Source: Streptomyces peucetius
Lineage (GTDB): Bacteria; Actinomycetota; Actinomycetes; Streptomycetales; Streptomycetaceae
Direction of reading: 5' to 3'
NCBI RefSeq assembly: GCF_025854275.1
Contig: NZ_CP107567.1
Location: forward strand, 5,332,001-5,396,000
DNA: 64,000 nucleotides
Shown here in pieces: positions 25,460 to 35,337 of this stretch. Position 1 is the first letter of the stretch; each line of letters opens with the position of its first letter. The position numbers and the translations under genes are program-made. The notes beneath the pieces were generated by a model that searched no databases, was not told the origin of the DNA, and worked only from the letters and a program-made list of their open reading frames with translations.

Positions 25460-25626
25460 GGCTGAGGGCACCTCGCGAGTGGGGGTCACCGGCTTCTGTG
25501 GTTATGAGACTCCCTGTCAGTAACCTCGTCAATCCCCCGTGCACGACTTGTTGACTCCTCGTCTACCAACGTGTGAGCCTGCCAACTGTCCTTGTGCGTA
25601 AGGGATACGAGGCGAAGGAGCCGCCG

Positions 25627-26739
25627 GTGTCGAGTCAGGACCGCTACACGAAAGCCCCCTCGGAGCCGATCTGGCAGATCCCCGCCACCGGCTCGGCCCG
25701 CTTCAGCTGGGAGTACGAAGAGGGGCGCGAACGCCTCCTCGCCCTCTACCAGAAGGGCAAGGACAAGCAGTGGGACGGCGCCAAGCGCATCGACTGGGAC
25801 CTGGAGGTCGACCCGTACGACCCGCTGGGCACCCCCGACGAGGCGCTCACCCTGTACGGCACCCGCCACTGGGCGAAGATGACCGAACAGGACAAGGGTG
25901 AACTGCGCAAGCACTACACGTCCTGGCAGTTCAGCCAGTTCCTCCACGGCGAGCAGGGCGCCATGGTCTGCGCGGCGCGCATCGTCGAGTCCGTCCCCGA
26001 CCTCGACGCCAAGTTCTACTCGGCGACCCAGACCATGGACGAGGCGCGGCACGCCGAGATCTACGGCCGGTTCCTGCACGAGAAGATCGGGATGCTCTAC
26101 CCGGTCAACGACAACCTGCAGTCCCTGCTCGGGGACACCCTGCGCGACTCCCGCTGGGACATGCCCTACCTCGGCATGCAGGTGCTCATCGAGGGCCTGG
26201 CGCTCGCCGCCTTCGGCATGATCCGCGACACCACGACCAAGCCGCTGCCCAAGCAGATCCTCGCGTACATCATGCAGGACGAGGCCCGGCACGTGGCCTT
26301 CGGGCGGATGGCGCTGCGCGACTACTACAAGCAGCTGACCGACGCGGAACTGCGCGAACGCGAGGAGTTCGTGATCGAGGGCTGCTATCTGATGCGCGAC
26401 CGGCTGCGCGGCGTCGAGGTCCTGGAGAACTTCGGCGTCTCGAAGAAGGAGGCGGAGGAGTACTCCGAGCAGTCCGAGTTCCTCCACCTCTTCCGCAAAC
26501 TGCTCTTCAGCCGGATCGTGCCCTGCGTCAAGGACATCGGCCTCTGGGGCGAGCGGCTGCAGAAGGCCTACCTCGACATGGGTGTCTTCGAGATGGGTGA
26601 CGCCAGCCTCGACCTGCTGATGTCCCAGGACGAGGAGATCGCGGAAGCGCTCGACCGCGAGCGGTTCGCGGCCGAGGAGCAGGAACGGGTGGCGGAGGTG
26701 GCGGAGGCCGTCGCCCAGGGCGCGGCAGAGGCGTCCTGA
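25627..26739 (+). CDS. Ferritin-like (R2/diiron oxygenase-type) protein
   Basis: A 370-residue protein with two four-helix-bundle iron-binding helices: TMDEARHAEIYGRF and IMQDEARHVAFGRM, each giving the D/E-x2-H signature, with partner glutamates in LHGEQGAMV and LIEGLALAAF. The GTG at 25627 has a very good GAAGGAG site. The C-terminal tail is Glu/Ala-rich. It is divergent from the AurF-like gene, so two different diiron enzymes share one 167-base control region. Likely an oxygenase or oxidase using a dinuclear iron centre in the cytoplasm; substrate unknown. Confidence 0.83.
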   Translation: MSSQDRYTKAPSEPIWQIPATGSARFSWEYEEGRERLLALYQKGKDKQWDGAKRIDWDLEVDPYDPLGTPDEALTLYGTRHWAKMTEQDKGELRKHYTSWQFSQFLHGEQGAMVCAARIVESVPDLDAKFYSATQTMDEARHAEIYGRFLHEKIGMLYPVNDNLQSLLGDTLRDSRWDMPYLGMQVLIEGLALAAFGMIRDTTTKPLPKQILAYIMQDEARHVAFGRMALRDYYKQLTDAELREREEFVIEGCYLMRDRLRGVEVLENFGVSKKEAEEYSEQSEFLHLFRKLLFSRIVPCVKDIGLWGERLQKAYLDMGVFEMGDASLDLLMSQDEEIAEALDRERFAAEEQERVAEVAEAVAQGAAEAS

Positions 26740-26830
26740 CCCGGGGCTGCCGCCGTGACGGCCTCGGGCCGGAGCCGTCCGTCCCTTCCGCGTCGACATC
26801 GACCTCACCGCCGTCAACCGGCGTCGCTGA

Positions 26831-27283
26831 TCACATCTGGGGCGCCGGGAACGGCTTGCGGAGGGTGAACGCGTACTGCGTCGGGCCGTGTTCGCGTACA
26901 TGGAGGAGGCGTTCCTCCGCCTCGGGGACCGTCGGGCGGTGGCCGGCCGGGACCCACCACATCGTCGTCATGACCTCCTGCATCCGCTCGAAGAACTCGT
27001 AGCGGCGCGCCAGCAGTTCGCGGTGCGTGCCCTGGTACATGAACGCCGTCAGAGCGTTGCTGTCCCGCCACACCGACATGTTGACCAGCAACCACTCGTC
27101 GCCGAAGATCCGCAGGTCTGTCGCGTCACCGGTCTCCGTCTGGAGGCGCCAGACGAAACCGTCGGCCGCGTCCGCCACCGCGTTGACCGGCTCCAGGTTG
27201 TCGCTGAAGTCCTTCAACTGCGGCGAGTCCAGCGGGGCCCTGAGGCGGCCTATGTTCACCTGGGCGAGCTCGTAGGAGGTCAT
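26831..27283 (-). CDS. DUF3291 family protein (dimeric barrel type)
   Basis: A 150-residue protein starting [23 protein letters not shown] and containing [14 protein letters not shown] and [20 protein letters not shown], the pattern of DUF3291 proteins, which share the ferredoxin-like dimeric alpha/beta barrel of small monooxygenases. The ATG overlaps the stop of the upstream amidase gene by 4 bases (ATGA), so the two are coupled. Role unknown. Confidence 0.8.
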   Translation of the reverse strand: MTSYELAQVNIGRLRAPLDSPQLKDFSDNLEPVNAVADAADGFVWRLQTETGDATDLRIFGDEWLLVNMSVWRDSNALTAFMYQGTHRELLARRYEFFERMQEVMTTMWWVPAGHRPTVPEAEERLLHVREHGPTQYAFTLRKPFPAPQM

Positions 27284-28347
27284 GGACGCACAGTAATCAG
27301 ACCCCCCTCCACGGTCACCGCCATTTCGACCAGTGAGACGTCCGTCCCACGGGCCGTCACCAGTTGGAGCCCGACCGGGCAGCCGTCGCTGGTGAAACCG
27401 GCGGGGACGCTGGCCGCCGGGTGGCCGCTCAGGTTGAACGCCCAGGTCAGCGCCGTCGAGTAGACATCGCGACCGGGGCCGTCGTGACCGTGCGGGCGGT
27501 TCGGGGTGGCCGGCGTGAGCAGGACGTCAGCGCCGTCGAACAGCGCGTCCAGACGCCGGTCGTTCTCCGCGCGCACCGCCGCACCCCGCGACGGCCGGCC
27601 GCCCCGTACCGCCGACCACGCGTCGAAGGGGTCGGCCAGCACCGGGCGGGTGTCCGCCGTCCGTACGACACCGGCGGACTCCAGCCGTTCCACCGCCGCC
27701 TGCGCGACCGCCGCCACCTCGGGGTCCGTGTCCGCGAAGCCCAGGTCGGGAGACCACACCGCGCGCAGCGGAAGCTCCGGCGCCACCGGCTCGCAGACGT
27801 CCAGGACGCAACGCAGATAGACCCGGGCGCCGGCCGCCGACGGCGTCAGCACGCCCGCCGACGCCAGGCCCGTACGGTCGGGCGACGGCAGCAGCCCGTT
27901 GGTCGTCTTCAGCCCGAACACGCCGCACCACGCCGCCGGGATCCGCACCGAGCCCGCCCCGTCGCTGCCGGTGGCGAGACCCACCATGCCCGCCGCGACC
28001 GCCGCCGCGGACCCCGCGGACGACCCTCCCGGCGTACGGTCCGCCCGCCACGGGTTGCGGGTCGGCCCGTGCGCGCCGAGGCCCCAGGTCTGCCAGTACG
28101 TGCCGGGTCCCGGCACCGAGGTCGCGCCGACCGCCACCGCGCCCGCCGCGGTCAGCCGCCGCGCCGCGTACGAGCGGATGCCGGTAGGTCCCTTCACCGC
28201 GAACGGCCGTCCCGCGAGGGGAAGTTCCGGGTCGGTGCGGCCCGCCTGGGCGAGCGCCTCCTCGCCCCACACGTCGGTGAAGGCGCTCAGGCCGGGGTCG
28301 AGGCGTTCGATGGCCTCCAGTGTCGCGTCGATGCTCACGAGGTCCAC
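27280..28347 (-). CDS. Amidase-signature family protein
   Basis: A 355-residue amidase-signature enzyme. The Ser-cisSer-Lys triad is visible: Lys in [10 protein letters not shown], the cis-Ser in [17 protein letters not shown] and the nucleophile in [14 protein letters not shown]. It is shorter than the usual 450-500 residues because the region between the Lys and the Gly/Ser-rich motif is reduced. The GTG start lies within the 3' end of the penicillin-binding protein gene (13-base overlap), so it is read as part of that operon. It hydrolyses an amide bond; the substrate is unknown, and a peptidoglycan link is only suggested by position. Confidence 0.85.
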   Translation of the reverse strand: MDLVSIDATLEAIERLDPGLSAFTDVWGEEALAQAGRTDPELPLAGRPFAVKGPTGIRSYAARRLTAAGAVAVGATSVPGPGTYWQTWGLGAHGPTRNPWRADRTPGGSSAGSAAAVAAGMVGLATGSDGAGSVRIPAAWCGVFGLKTTNGLLPSPDRTGLASAGVLTPSAAGARVYLRCVLDVCEPVAPELPLRAVWSPDLGFADTDPEVAAVAQAAVERLESAGVVRTADTRPVLADPFDAWSAVRGGRPSRGAAVRAENDRRLDALFDGADVLLTPATPNRPHGHDGPGRDVYSTALTWAFNLSGHPAASVPAGFTSDGCPVGLQLVTARGTDVSLVEMAVTVEGGLITVRP

Positions 28348-29795
28348 AGTGCCGCCTCCATCACGGCCCGTGCGACAGGTGCCGCGCTGCCCCCGCCGCT
28401 GATGTCCTCCCGCAGGACTGCCGCGTCCTCCACGACCACGGCGACGGCGACGGCGGGCTGCGCCGCGTCATGGGCCTGGGCCCACCCGATGAACCAGGCG
28501 TAGGGAAGTCCGGAGTTGTCGATGCCGTGCTGGGCGGTGCCGGTCTTGCCGCCGACCGTGGCGCCCCTGATCACCGCGTTCTCCCCCGTGCCCTCCTCGA
28601 CGGCCCGCACCATCAGTTCCCGCATCCGCTGCGCGGTGACCGGCGTCATCGCCTCCCGGTAGGCGCGCGGGCCGTTCTGCGCGACCAGGTCGCCGTTCGC
28701 CCTGGTGACCCGGTCCACCAGGTAGGGGTGCCGGATGTCGCCCCCGCCCGCCACGGCGGCCGCGACCATCGCCATCTGCAGGGGTGTGGCCGTCGTGTTG
28801 AACTGCCCGATCGAGGACAGGGCCAGCTGGTCGGGGGACATGTCGGTGTCGAAGTTGGAGGCCGTGACACTCGCGGGGATCCGCAGCCCCGGGTCGTTGA
28901 AGCCGAACCCGCGGACCGTGGCGACCATGTCCGCGAGGCCGACCCGCGCCCCCAGGTTCGCCATCACGCTGTTGCAGGACCACTGGACGGCATACGCGAG
29001 CGAGGCGTTCTCGCACCCCTCGGTGGCGTTGGGCAGCGGCGTGCGGGTGTTCGGCAGCAGATACGGCTCCGGGGTGCGGGTGGGGTCGTCCACGTCGTGG
29101 ACGACCCCCGCCTCCAGGGCCGCCGCGGCCGTCACGATTTTGAACGCGGAGCCGGGCGGATACGTCTGGCGGATCGCCCGGTTCAGCATCGGCTGCTCCT
29201 CGGCGCCGTTCAGGTCCGCCCATGCCCGGGAGACCTTCCTCCCGGTGCCCGACAGCAGGCCGGGGTCGTACGAGGGGCTGCTGACCAGCGCGAGGATCCG
29301 GCCCGTCGCCGGCTCGACCGCCGCCACCGCGCCGCGCCTGCCGTCCAGGCCGCGGTAGGCGGCCTCCTGCGCGGCCGCCCTGATGGTGGTCGCCACGTCT
29401 CCGCCGGGCGGGCGGCTTCGGGTCAGGTCGTTGAAGAGGGGCAGCGGCGCCAGCAGCGGGTCGGTGCCGCTCAGGACCGGGTCCTGGGCGTACTCGACGA
29501 ACGAGGTGCCGTACGTCTGCGACGCGTAGCCCGTCACCGGCGCGTACAGGGGGCCGTCGCGGTACGTCCGCTCGTGGCGCAGCTGCTCGCCGGTGTCCTT
29601 GGAGCCGGTGACCGGTTTCCCGTCGACGAGGATGTCGCCGCGCGGCTGGGCGTAACGGGCGATGTCCGCCCGGCGGTTGGCCGGGTGGTCGTCGAGCCCG
29701 GGGGCCTCGACGACCTGTACGCGGGCGGCGTTGACCAGTAGCGCGAGCAGCAGCAGCAGGCACAGGACGGCGGCGTGCCGGATGGTGCGGGTCAC
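28335..29795 (-). CDS. Penicillin-binding protein, class B transpeptidase (PbpA/FtsI-like)
   Basis: A 486-residue membrane-anchored transpeptidase. A short cytoplasmic N-terminus is followed by one helix ([19 protein letters not shown]). The transpeptidase domain has SxxK as [10 protein letters not shown] (around residue 217), SxN as WSCNSV and KTGTAQ near residue 418. Length fits mycobacterial/streptomycete PbpA rather than longer FtsI. The GTG overlaps the stop of the FtsW/RodA gene by 4 bases. It should cross-link peptidoglycan outside the membrane together with that glycosyltransferase. The PknA/PknB kinase genes that usually accompany the main copy are absent, so this is a secondary set. 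Confidence 0.93.
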   Translation of the reverse strand: MTRTIRHAAVLCLLLLLALLVNAARVQVVEAPGLDDHPANRRADIARYAQPRGDILVDGKPVTGSKDTGEQLRHERTYRDGPLYAPVTGYASQTYGTSFVEYAQDPVLSGTDPLLAPLPLFNDLTRSRPPGGDVATTIRAAAQEAAYRGLDGRRGAVAAVEPATGRILALVSSPSYDPGLLSGTGRKVSRAWADLNGAEEQPMLNRAIRQTYPPGSAFKIVTAAAALEAGVVHDVDDPTRTPEPYLLPNTRTPLPNATEGCENASLAYAVQWSCNSVMANLGARVGLADMVATVRGFGFNDPGLRIPASVTASNFDTDMSPDQLALSSIGQFNTTATPLQMAMVAAAVAGGGDIRHPYLVDRVTRANGDLVAQNGPRAYREAMTPVTAQRMRELMVRAVEEGTGENAVIRGATVGGKTGTAQHGIDNSGLPYAWFIGWAQAHDAAQPAVAVAVVVEDAAVLREDISGGGSAAPVARAVMEAALWTS

Positions 29796-31180
29796 CGGCG
29801 CACCGCCTGCGGGGTGAGAATGCCCGTCTCCACGGGCGCGGGCAGCGGTGCGCGGGCCGAGTGGCTGAGCCGGATCAGCAGCGCCACGATGACCCAGTTG
29901 GTGACCACGGACGAGCCGCCCTGCGCGAGGAACGGCATCGCCATGCCGGTCAGCGGGATCAGCCCCGTCACGCCGCCCGCGATGACGAAGACCTGGAGCG
30001 CGACGATCGAGGAGAGGCCGACCGCGAGGAGACTGCCGAACGGGTCGCGCAGGCCGAGTGCGGTGCTCAGCCCGCGTGCCACCAGCAGTCCGTACAGCAG
30101 GAAGATCGCGCTCAGGCCCGCCAGACCCAGTTCCTCGCCGGCGGTGGCGAGGATGAAGTCCGACTTGGTGGCGAAGCCGATCAGGACCGAGTGGCCGAGC
30201 CCCAGACCGGTGCCCAGCACCCCGCCGGCGGCGAAGGCGAACAGGGACTGCGCCAGCTGACCGGGGCCCTGCCCGGCCTCGATGCCGGCGTACGGGTTCA
30301 GCCAGTCCTCGACCCGGCTGTGGACGTGCGGTTCGAGCGAGCCGACGGCGAACGCCCCGGCGGAGGCCAGCACCAGTCCCACGGCGATCCAGCCGATCCG
30401 GCCCGTCGCCACGTAGAGCATGACGACGAACAGCCCGAAGAAGAGGAGCGAGGTGCCGAGGTCCCGTTCCAGCACCAGCACCCCGACGCTGACCAGCCAC
30501 ACCGCGACGACCGGTCCGAGCACCCGTCCGGTGGGCAGTTGCAGCCTGCGGATCAGCCGGCTCGCGTGCGAGAGGGCGCCCCGGTTCACGGCGAGGTACG
30601 CGGCGAAGAAGACGGCCAGCAGGACCTTGGCGAACTCTCCTGGCTGGAAGGACAGTTGCCCGATCCGGATCCAGATCCTGGCGCCGTTGACGGCGGGGAA
30701 GAAGATCGGGGCGCAGAGCAGGGCGAGGGCGGCCGTGACGCTGACGTAGGCGTACCGGGCCAGGACCCGGTGGTCGCGCAGGAGGACGACGGCGGTGATG
30801 AACAGGGCGACGCCGAAGGTGGACCAGACGAGCTGGGCGGGGGCGGCCCGGTCCAGCGGGGTCTCCAGGTCGAGGCGGTAGATCAGCACCAGGCCCAGTC
30901 CGTTGAGCAGGACCGCGATGGGCAGCAGCAGCGGGTCGGCGTAGGGCGCGCGCAGCCGGACGGCCAGGTGCGCGAGGAGCGCCAGGACGCCGAGGCCCGC
31001 CCCGTAGCCGGCGACGTCCGGCGGCACGGCGCCGTTCCTGGCGAGCCCGACGGCGACATAGCCGTGGACGCAGATCAGGACGGCGCAGACGAGGAGCGAC
31101 AGCTCGACGCCCCGGCGCTTCGGCGGACGCGGCCCGGGGCCCGGCTCGTGCGGCGAAGTCCCCGCCGTCGTTGCGGTCAT
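29792..31180 (-). CDS. FtsW/RodA/SpoVE-family SEDS glycosyltransferase
   Basis: A 462-residue protein with about ten to twelve membrane helices. SEDS features include YRLDLETPLDRAAPAQLVW, the loop WIRIGQLSFQPGEFAKV and the C-terminal PLTGMAMPFLAQGGSSVV. The ATG at 31180 is kept, although its ribosome site is poor. It polymerises glycan strands from lipid II in partnership with the class B penicillin-binding protein encoded by the overlapping next gene. As with its partner, the genetic setting (amidase and DUF3291 protein downstream) differs from the main cell-division/serine-kinase cluster. Confidence 0.92.
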   Translation of the reverse strand: MTATTAGTSPHEPGPGPRPPKRRGVELSLLVCAVLICVHGYVAVGLARNGAVPPDVAGYGAGLGVLALLAHLAVRLRAPYADPLLLPIAVLLNGLGLVLIYRLDLETPLDRAAPAQLVWSTFGVALFITAVVLLRDHRVLARYAYVSVTAALALLCAPIFFPAVNGARIWIRIGQLSFQPGEFAKVLLAVFFAAYLAVNRGALSHASRLIRRLQLPTGRVLGPVVAVWLVSVGVLVLERDLGTSLLFFGLFVVMLYVATGRIGWIAVGLVLASAGAFAVGSLEPHVHSRVEDWLNPYAGIEAGQGPGQLAQSLFAFAAGGVLGTGLGLGHSVLIGFATKSDFILATAGEELGLAGLSAIFLLYGLLVARGLSTALGLRDPFGSLLAVGLSSIVALQVFVIAGGVTGLIPLTGMAMPFLAQGGSSVVTNWVIVALLIRLSHSARAPLPAPVETGILTPQAVRR

Positions 31181-31289
31181 GCCACGCAACGTAGCAAGCG
31201 GCGACTTGCTTTGTCCCTTTATGTCATAGTGTGCCGACGTCGAACAGACGCGCCGTCACATCCGGCCCGCCGCCTGCACGGAACCGCCC

Positions 31290-31601
31290 TCAGCGCTGGT
31301 AGGGGTGCTGCCCGGGCTGCTGCACGTGACCGCCCGGCTGCCCGCCCCGGAAGTCCTGGCCGCCGCCCGCGCCCTGGAGCTGGAGCTGCTCCGCCTGCTC
31401 CGAGGTGATCTGCTGCTCCGCGCCGCAGAAGGTGCACTGCGTGGCGTACTTCGTCGAGAACGGGAACAGCGGCACGAAGAACAGCGTGAACTTGGTGACC
31501 CGCTTCCTGAGCGTGTGCGCCGACGGATTGCCGCAGTGGCCGCACACCAGGGTGAGTATCGCCAGCTGGTAGATGTACCCCTTGGTGCCAAAAATGATCA
31601 T
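31290..31601 (-). CDS. Zinc-ribbon domain protein with Gln/Gly-rich tail
   Basis: A 103-residue protein. Two Cys pairs, CGHCG and CTFCG, spaced by about 35 residues, form a zinc ribbon; between them is a hydrophobic stretch (FTLFFVPLFPFSTKY). The tail after residue 70 is rich in Gln, Gly and Pro and ends in HPYQR. The ATG has GGGGAGGA upstream. Probably a small membrane-associated zinc-ribbon protein of unknown role, common in actinomycetes. Confidence 0.75.
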   Translation of the reverse strand: MIIFGTKGYIYQLAILTLVCGHCGNPSAHTLRKRVTKFTLFFVPLFPFSTKYATQCTFCGAEQQITSEQAEQLQLQGAGGGQDFRGGQPGGHVQQPGQHPYQR

Positions 31602-31649
31602 GATCTCGGGTCCTCCCCGTCGATGGTGCGTCCGATGACCGACGGCCGG

Positions 31650-33782
31650 TCACGGCCCGCGATGGACCGCCTGCCGGCACAGGGCCAGCAGCCTCTCGTC
31701 CTCCACGATGTCACGACTGTCCGCCACGTTGTCGTTCCCGTTGTGGCGCCGGGCGGACAGCAGCTCGCGGTCGACCAGCCGCTCGGCGCCCTCGGCGCCC
31801 GCCGTGGACAGATCCGCCAGGCACGCCGCGGCCGACATCCGGGTCCGCGGCATCGTCTCCCAGGCCGCGCGCAGCACCGGCCACGCCTGCTCGGGGTCCT
31901 CGCTCACCCGCCACAGCGCGACCGCCGCCCGCACCCGCGTCCACGGCTCCATCGACCGCAGCAGCCTCGCGAGCTGCGGCGCGGCGGCCGCTCCGGCCGT
32001 GCCCATCGTGCCGAGCACCGAGGCCGCCGACTGCCGGCCGGCCTGCTCGGGCGTGTTCAGCACCGCGCACAGCACCGGCAGCACCGCGTCCCGGTCGCCC
32101 TCGATCGCCCACAGGGCGCCCGCGGTCCGCGCGGCGAGCGCCGGCGGTAAGGCGGCGCCGGCGGGGGACAGGTACGCGGCGGGGTCGGCGCCCTGCCCGT
32201 ATCCGGCCTCGCGCAGCAGCCCCCACAGGTGCGGCACTGCCTCCCGGGCGGCGGGCCCGAAAGCCGTGAGCGTCCGCACGGCGGACCTGACCACCCCCTC
32301 GCGCCGCTCACCCGTCGCGCCCCGCAGCACCCGCAGGACGGCAGGCACCGACTCGGCCGCCGCGGCACCCGGGCCCAGCACGGACAGTCCGTGCAGCAGC
32401 GGCCCGACCCGGTCGGCCAGCCGGTCGTCGAGCGCGAGACCCGCCAGCCGCTCGCGCAGCGCCGGGGCGAGCGGCGCGGCGGCCCTTCCCAGCTCGTCCA
32501 GCGAGTGCCCCAGGTCCCCCGGGGCCTCCGCCCGATCGAGGATCTCCGCCAGTACGGGCACCACGCGTGCGTCGCCCGCCCGCGCGAGCGCCACGATCGC
32601 GGGGCAGAGCGTCGGCGGCCCGTTCTCCCATCTGAGCACCCAGGTGGACGGCTCGGCGGCCACCCGCTGCGCCAGGGCGTCCGCCGCCGGCAGCGCGAGG
32701 CCGAACAGCTCCTTGAGCGCGTACGCCGCGCCCATGGCGAGCCGCGGCTCGGGGTCCGCGAGCTGCTCGCCGAGCAGGCCGACCAGTTCCCCGTACGCGC
32801 CCCGCCACGTCCGCAGCAGCGAGCTGCTCATCCGGACCGCCTCGACCCGCTGCGCCCGGTCCGGGCTGCACAGCTGGTCCGCGAGCAGCGCTGTCCGGTC
32901 GTCCACCCGGTCGCCGAGGCCGTCGTGGAGCGTCCGCAGCAGGTCCGCCGTCCACGGGGCGCGGTGGGGCGCGGTGTCCGCGGACCGCACCTGCCGCAGC
33001 TGGCCGAGCAGCGTCGCCGAGGGGAGCCCCTCGGCGGCCGGGGCCGATGCCACCGGCTGTGTGCGCAGCTCCCGCAGCAGGCCCGTCACGCCCGGCACGA
33101 CGTCGGACGGCAGCGCACCGGGCGCGCAGCGGGCCAGCTGCGCGAGCGCCGCGAGCCGCACCCCCGCGCCGTACGCCGCGCGGGACAGGGTGGTGAGCAG
33201 ATCCACCACCTCGGGCAGCAGGCTCTCGTGGCGCAGCGCTATCCGGCCGGCGGCCTCCACGCACGCCAGCCGCACCTCCGTGTCCTGCTCCGCCTCGAGC
33301 CGCCCGCGCAGCAGGCGCAGCACCCGGACCGGATCGCTGTGCAGCGTGGCCAGCGCGTGCGGCGCCGCGAGCCGCACCCCGCGGTCAGGATCGTCCAGCA
33401 GCCCGAGGAAGACGTCCGCGCCGGCCGTGACCGCCGACGCGGCCATGGCGTAGTTCGCGGCGTCCTCGAACTCCTCGTCCTCCGGATCCAGTTCGTCGCC
33501 GTCCAGATCGATGCCGCCGATGCTGGTCAGCAGTTCGACGACGCAGCCCCGGTCCCGCACGTCGGGATCGGCCACCAGCTCCATCAGGAATGGGATGCAG
33601 GCCAGCGTGGAGTCGTACACGTCCCCCTGGTGGTGCACGGCCCCGTACATTCCGTCGAGTGCGTTCTCGCGCTCGGCCGGATCCGCGGAGGCGAGTCCGC
33701 GCAGCAGCTCCGGCACATCGTCGGCCGGGCCGTAGGCATGCTCCAGCGAGGCCCACTCGACCTCGTCGATTCCCGCGAACAC
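31650..33782 (-). CDS. HEAT-repeat protein
   Basis: A 710-residue all-helical protein made of HEAT/armadillo-like repeats (for example DRGVRLAAPHALATLHSD, DTEVRLACVEAAGRIALRH, WTRVRAAVALWRVSEDP). The first 80 residues contain an acidic patch (DLDGDELDPEDEEFED). No enzymatic domain is visible. The GTG at 33782 is preceded by GGGAGGGGGAC. Such solenoids act as protein-binding scaffolds. It is divergent from a NERD-like gene and has no operon partner. Confidence 0.83.
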   Translation of the reverse strand: MFAGIDEVEWASLEHAYGPADDVPELLRGLASADPAERENALDGMYGAVHHQGDVYDSTLACIPFLMELVADPDVRDRGCVVELLTSIGGIDLDGDELDPEDEEFEDAANYAMAASAVTAGADVFLGLLDDPDRGVRLAAPHALATLHSDPVRVLRLLRGRLEAEQDTEVRLACVEAAGRIALRHESLLPEVVDLLTTLSRAAYGAGVRLAALAQLARCAPGALPSDVVPGVTGLLRELRTQPVASAPAAEGLPSATLLGQLRQVRSADTAPHRAPWTADLLRTLHDGLGDRVDDRTALLADQLCSPDRAQRVEAVRMSSSLLRTWRGAYGELVGLLGEQLADPEPRLAMGAAYALKELFGLALPAADALAQRVAAEPSTWVLRWENGPPTLCPAIVALARAGDARVVPVLAEILDRAEAPGDLGHSLDELGRAAAPLAPALRERLAGLALDDRLADRVGPLLHGLSVLGPGAAAAESVPAVLRVLRGATGERREGVVRSAVRTLTAFGPAAREAVPHLWGLLREAGYGQGADPAAYLSPAGAALPPALAARTAGALWAIEGDRDAVLPVLCAVLNTPEQAGRQSAASVLGTMGTAGAAAAPQLARLLRSMEPWTRVRAAVALWRVSEDPEQAWPVLRAAWETMPRTRMSAAACLADLSTAGAEGAERLVDRELLSARRHNGNDNVADSRDIVEDERLLALCRQAVHRGP

Positions 33783-33965
33783 GACTGTCCCCCTCCCAAG
33801 AAACCTTGGGTCTCCAAGCAACTTCGGGTCTCGACCCTTGTGTCTGGGGGAAGTGTGCCCCAAGGACCCGACATCCTGACCGGTATCGGTCGGGGTTGTC
33901 CGGGGGTTGTTGAATCCAGGCCTGTTGCCGCCGTCGGCGGCGGCTGTTCCCATGGGCGGGGGGTG

Positions 33966-34772
33966 ATGCCGATGCAGCGACTGCGGGTGACGCCGGTGCG
34001 CGTCCGGGGCGGGGACCGGCTCTGTGTGAGCCTTCCCGACGGCCGTGACGTCGCCTGGTGCGACCGCGACACGGGCCGGGTCGCCCTGTTCTCCGCCGCC
34101 CACCGCGACGCGGTGCTCCAGGCGCTCGCCCCCTTCACGGCCGGGGAGCTCACCGTGGGGCCGCCGCCCGTGCCCACCCGCGACGAACTCGCCCGTCTCG
34201 CACTGCCCCCCGACGACGACCTGGCCCCCAACCGGCCCGGCGAGGCGCTGTGCACGGACCTCGAACGCCGTCCGCCGGCCGCGCTGCGGCTGCGGCGCGA
34301 CCCGCGGCGTGCGGACCTGGCCGCGCAGCAGCGGCTCGGCGACGCGCTCGACGGACTGGAGCCCGCGGGATGGCGGGTGCTGCACGCCGTGCCGCTGCCG
34401 GGCGCCGACCACATCGACCACCTGGCCTTCGGTCCGGGCGGGGTGCTCGCCCTGCACGCGTTCGCGGCCGACCGGACGCGGGTGCGCGTCGGCGACCGGC
34501 TGGTCCAGGGCGGCCGGGGCACGGCCGTCGACCTGACGCTGACGCGCCGCCGGGCCGACCGGGCCGCGCATGTGCTGGCCGTCGTGGTCCGGCCGGTCCT
34601 GGTCGTCGTCGGCGCGGCCCGGCTGGACGCGGCCTCGGCGCCGGGTGACATCCAGGTTCTGCGGGACGACGAGGTGCCGGCGCTGGCCCGGCTCGGCGGC
34701 GTGCTCAAGCCCGCGGACATCGAGTCCCTGTACGCGGCGGCCCGCGACCGGCGCACCTGGCTCGCGGCCTGA
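33966..34772 (+). CDS. NERD-like (nuclease-related domain) protein
   Basis: A 268-residue protein whose central part (GWRVLHAVPLPGADHIDHLAFGPGGVLAL) is the core of the nuclease-related NERD fold: a short helix, a strand with the HID acidic pair and a Gly-rich turn. The N-terminal region (VSLPDGRDVAWCDRDTGRVALFS) matches that of a longer paralogue encoded at 49256-50347. The start among 33963/33966/33972 is uncertain; a GGGCGGGGGG stretch precedes it. Whether it is an active nuclease cannot be told, because the Glu/Gln-x-Lys motif is not clear. Confidence 0.7.
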   Translation: MPMQRLRVTPVRVRGGDRLCVSLPDGRDVAWCDRDTGRVALFSAAHRDAVLQALAPFTAGELTVGPPPVPTRDELARLALPPDDDLAPNRPGEALCTDLERRPPAALRLRRDPRRADLAAQQRLGDALDGLEPAGWRVLHAVPLPGADHIDHLAFGPGGVLALHAFAADRTRVRVGDRLVQGGRGTAVDLTLTRRRADRAAHVLAVVVRPVLVVVGAARLDAASAPGDIQVLRDDEVPALARLGGVLKPADIESLYAAARDRRTWLAA

Positions 34773-34827
34773 GCGGGCGGCCGAGGCCCGGCCGATTCCG
34801 CCACGGCCGGGCCACGGCGCGCCGGAC

Positions 34828-35259
34828 CTACCGCAGGCCGTCGCCCCAGCCGGCCTGCATCATCGTCTGGAACGCCCACGTCCCGTTCCGCCTGACCAGC
34901 ACGTCCGCGTACCGCAGCTGCCGGGTTTGACCCTCCATGGTCATGGTGGAGTCGGTGAAGACGACGGCCATCGCGGCGGACAGGAACACCGGCGTCCGCA
35001 CCGACTCGAACGAGATGTCGGCATCGCCGTCGCCCATCACCCGGGTCATGGTCTCCACGAACTGCCGGCGGTCCCACTGGGCGCAGACACCGTCGCCGGC
35101 GGTGTCGTCGCTGATCAGGTTGAGCGGGAAGACGGCCATGTCCGCCATGCGCTCGACGTCGCGTGCGGCGCTGTGCGCGTCGTAGGCGGCGAACCACTCC
35201 TGGATGCTTGCCAGCTCCTCGGCGCTCGGGATGTGTCCGGTGTCGGGCAGAAACGTCAC
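34828..35259 (-). CDS. NTF2/SnoaL-like domain protein
   Basis: A 143-residue protein with the cone-shaped NTF2 fold pattern: long N-terminal helix IQEWFAAYDAHSAARDVERMADM, then alternating strands ending in LVRRNGTWAFQTMMQAGW. Family members are small enzymes (polyketide cyclases, ketosteroid isomerases) or binding proteins. No catalytic residues can be assigned with confidence. It is monocistronic. Confidence 0.72.
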   Translation of the reverse strand: MTFLPDTGHIPSAEELASIQEWFAAYDAHSAARDVERMADMAVFPLNLISDDTAGDGVCAQWDRRQFVETMTRVMGDGDADISFESVRTPVFLSAAMAVVFTDSTMTMEGQTRQLRYADVLVRRNGTWAFQTMMQAGWGDGLR

Positions 35260-35337
35260 TCTGTCTCCTCGTCGTCATACGTGACCGGTCGCTCGGCCAT
35301 GGAAGGTAATGCCCGGACGCAGACTAGTCAAACTTGA

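Noticed and set aside
24524..28347. A secondary-metabolite gene cluster built on the two diiron oxygenases and the amidase
   Set aside because: No synthase, peptide synthetase or dedicated transporter genes nearby; neighbours are housekeeping or envelope genes.
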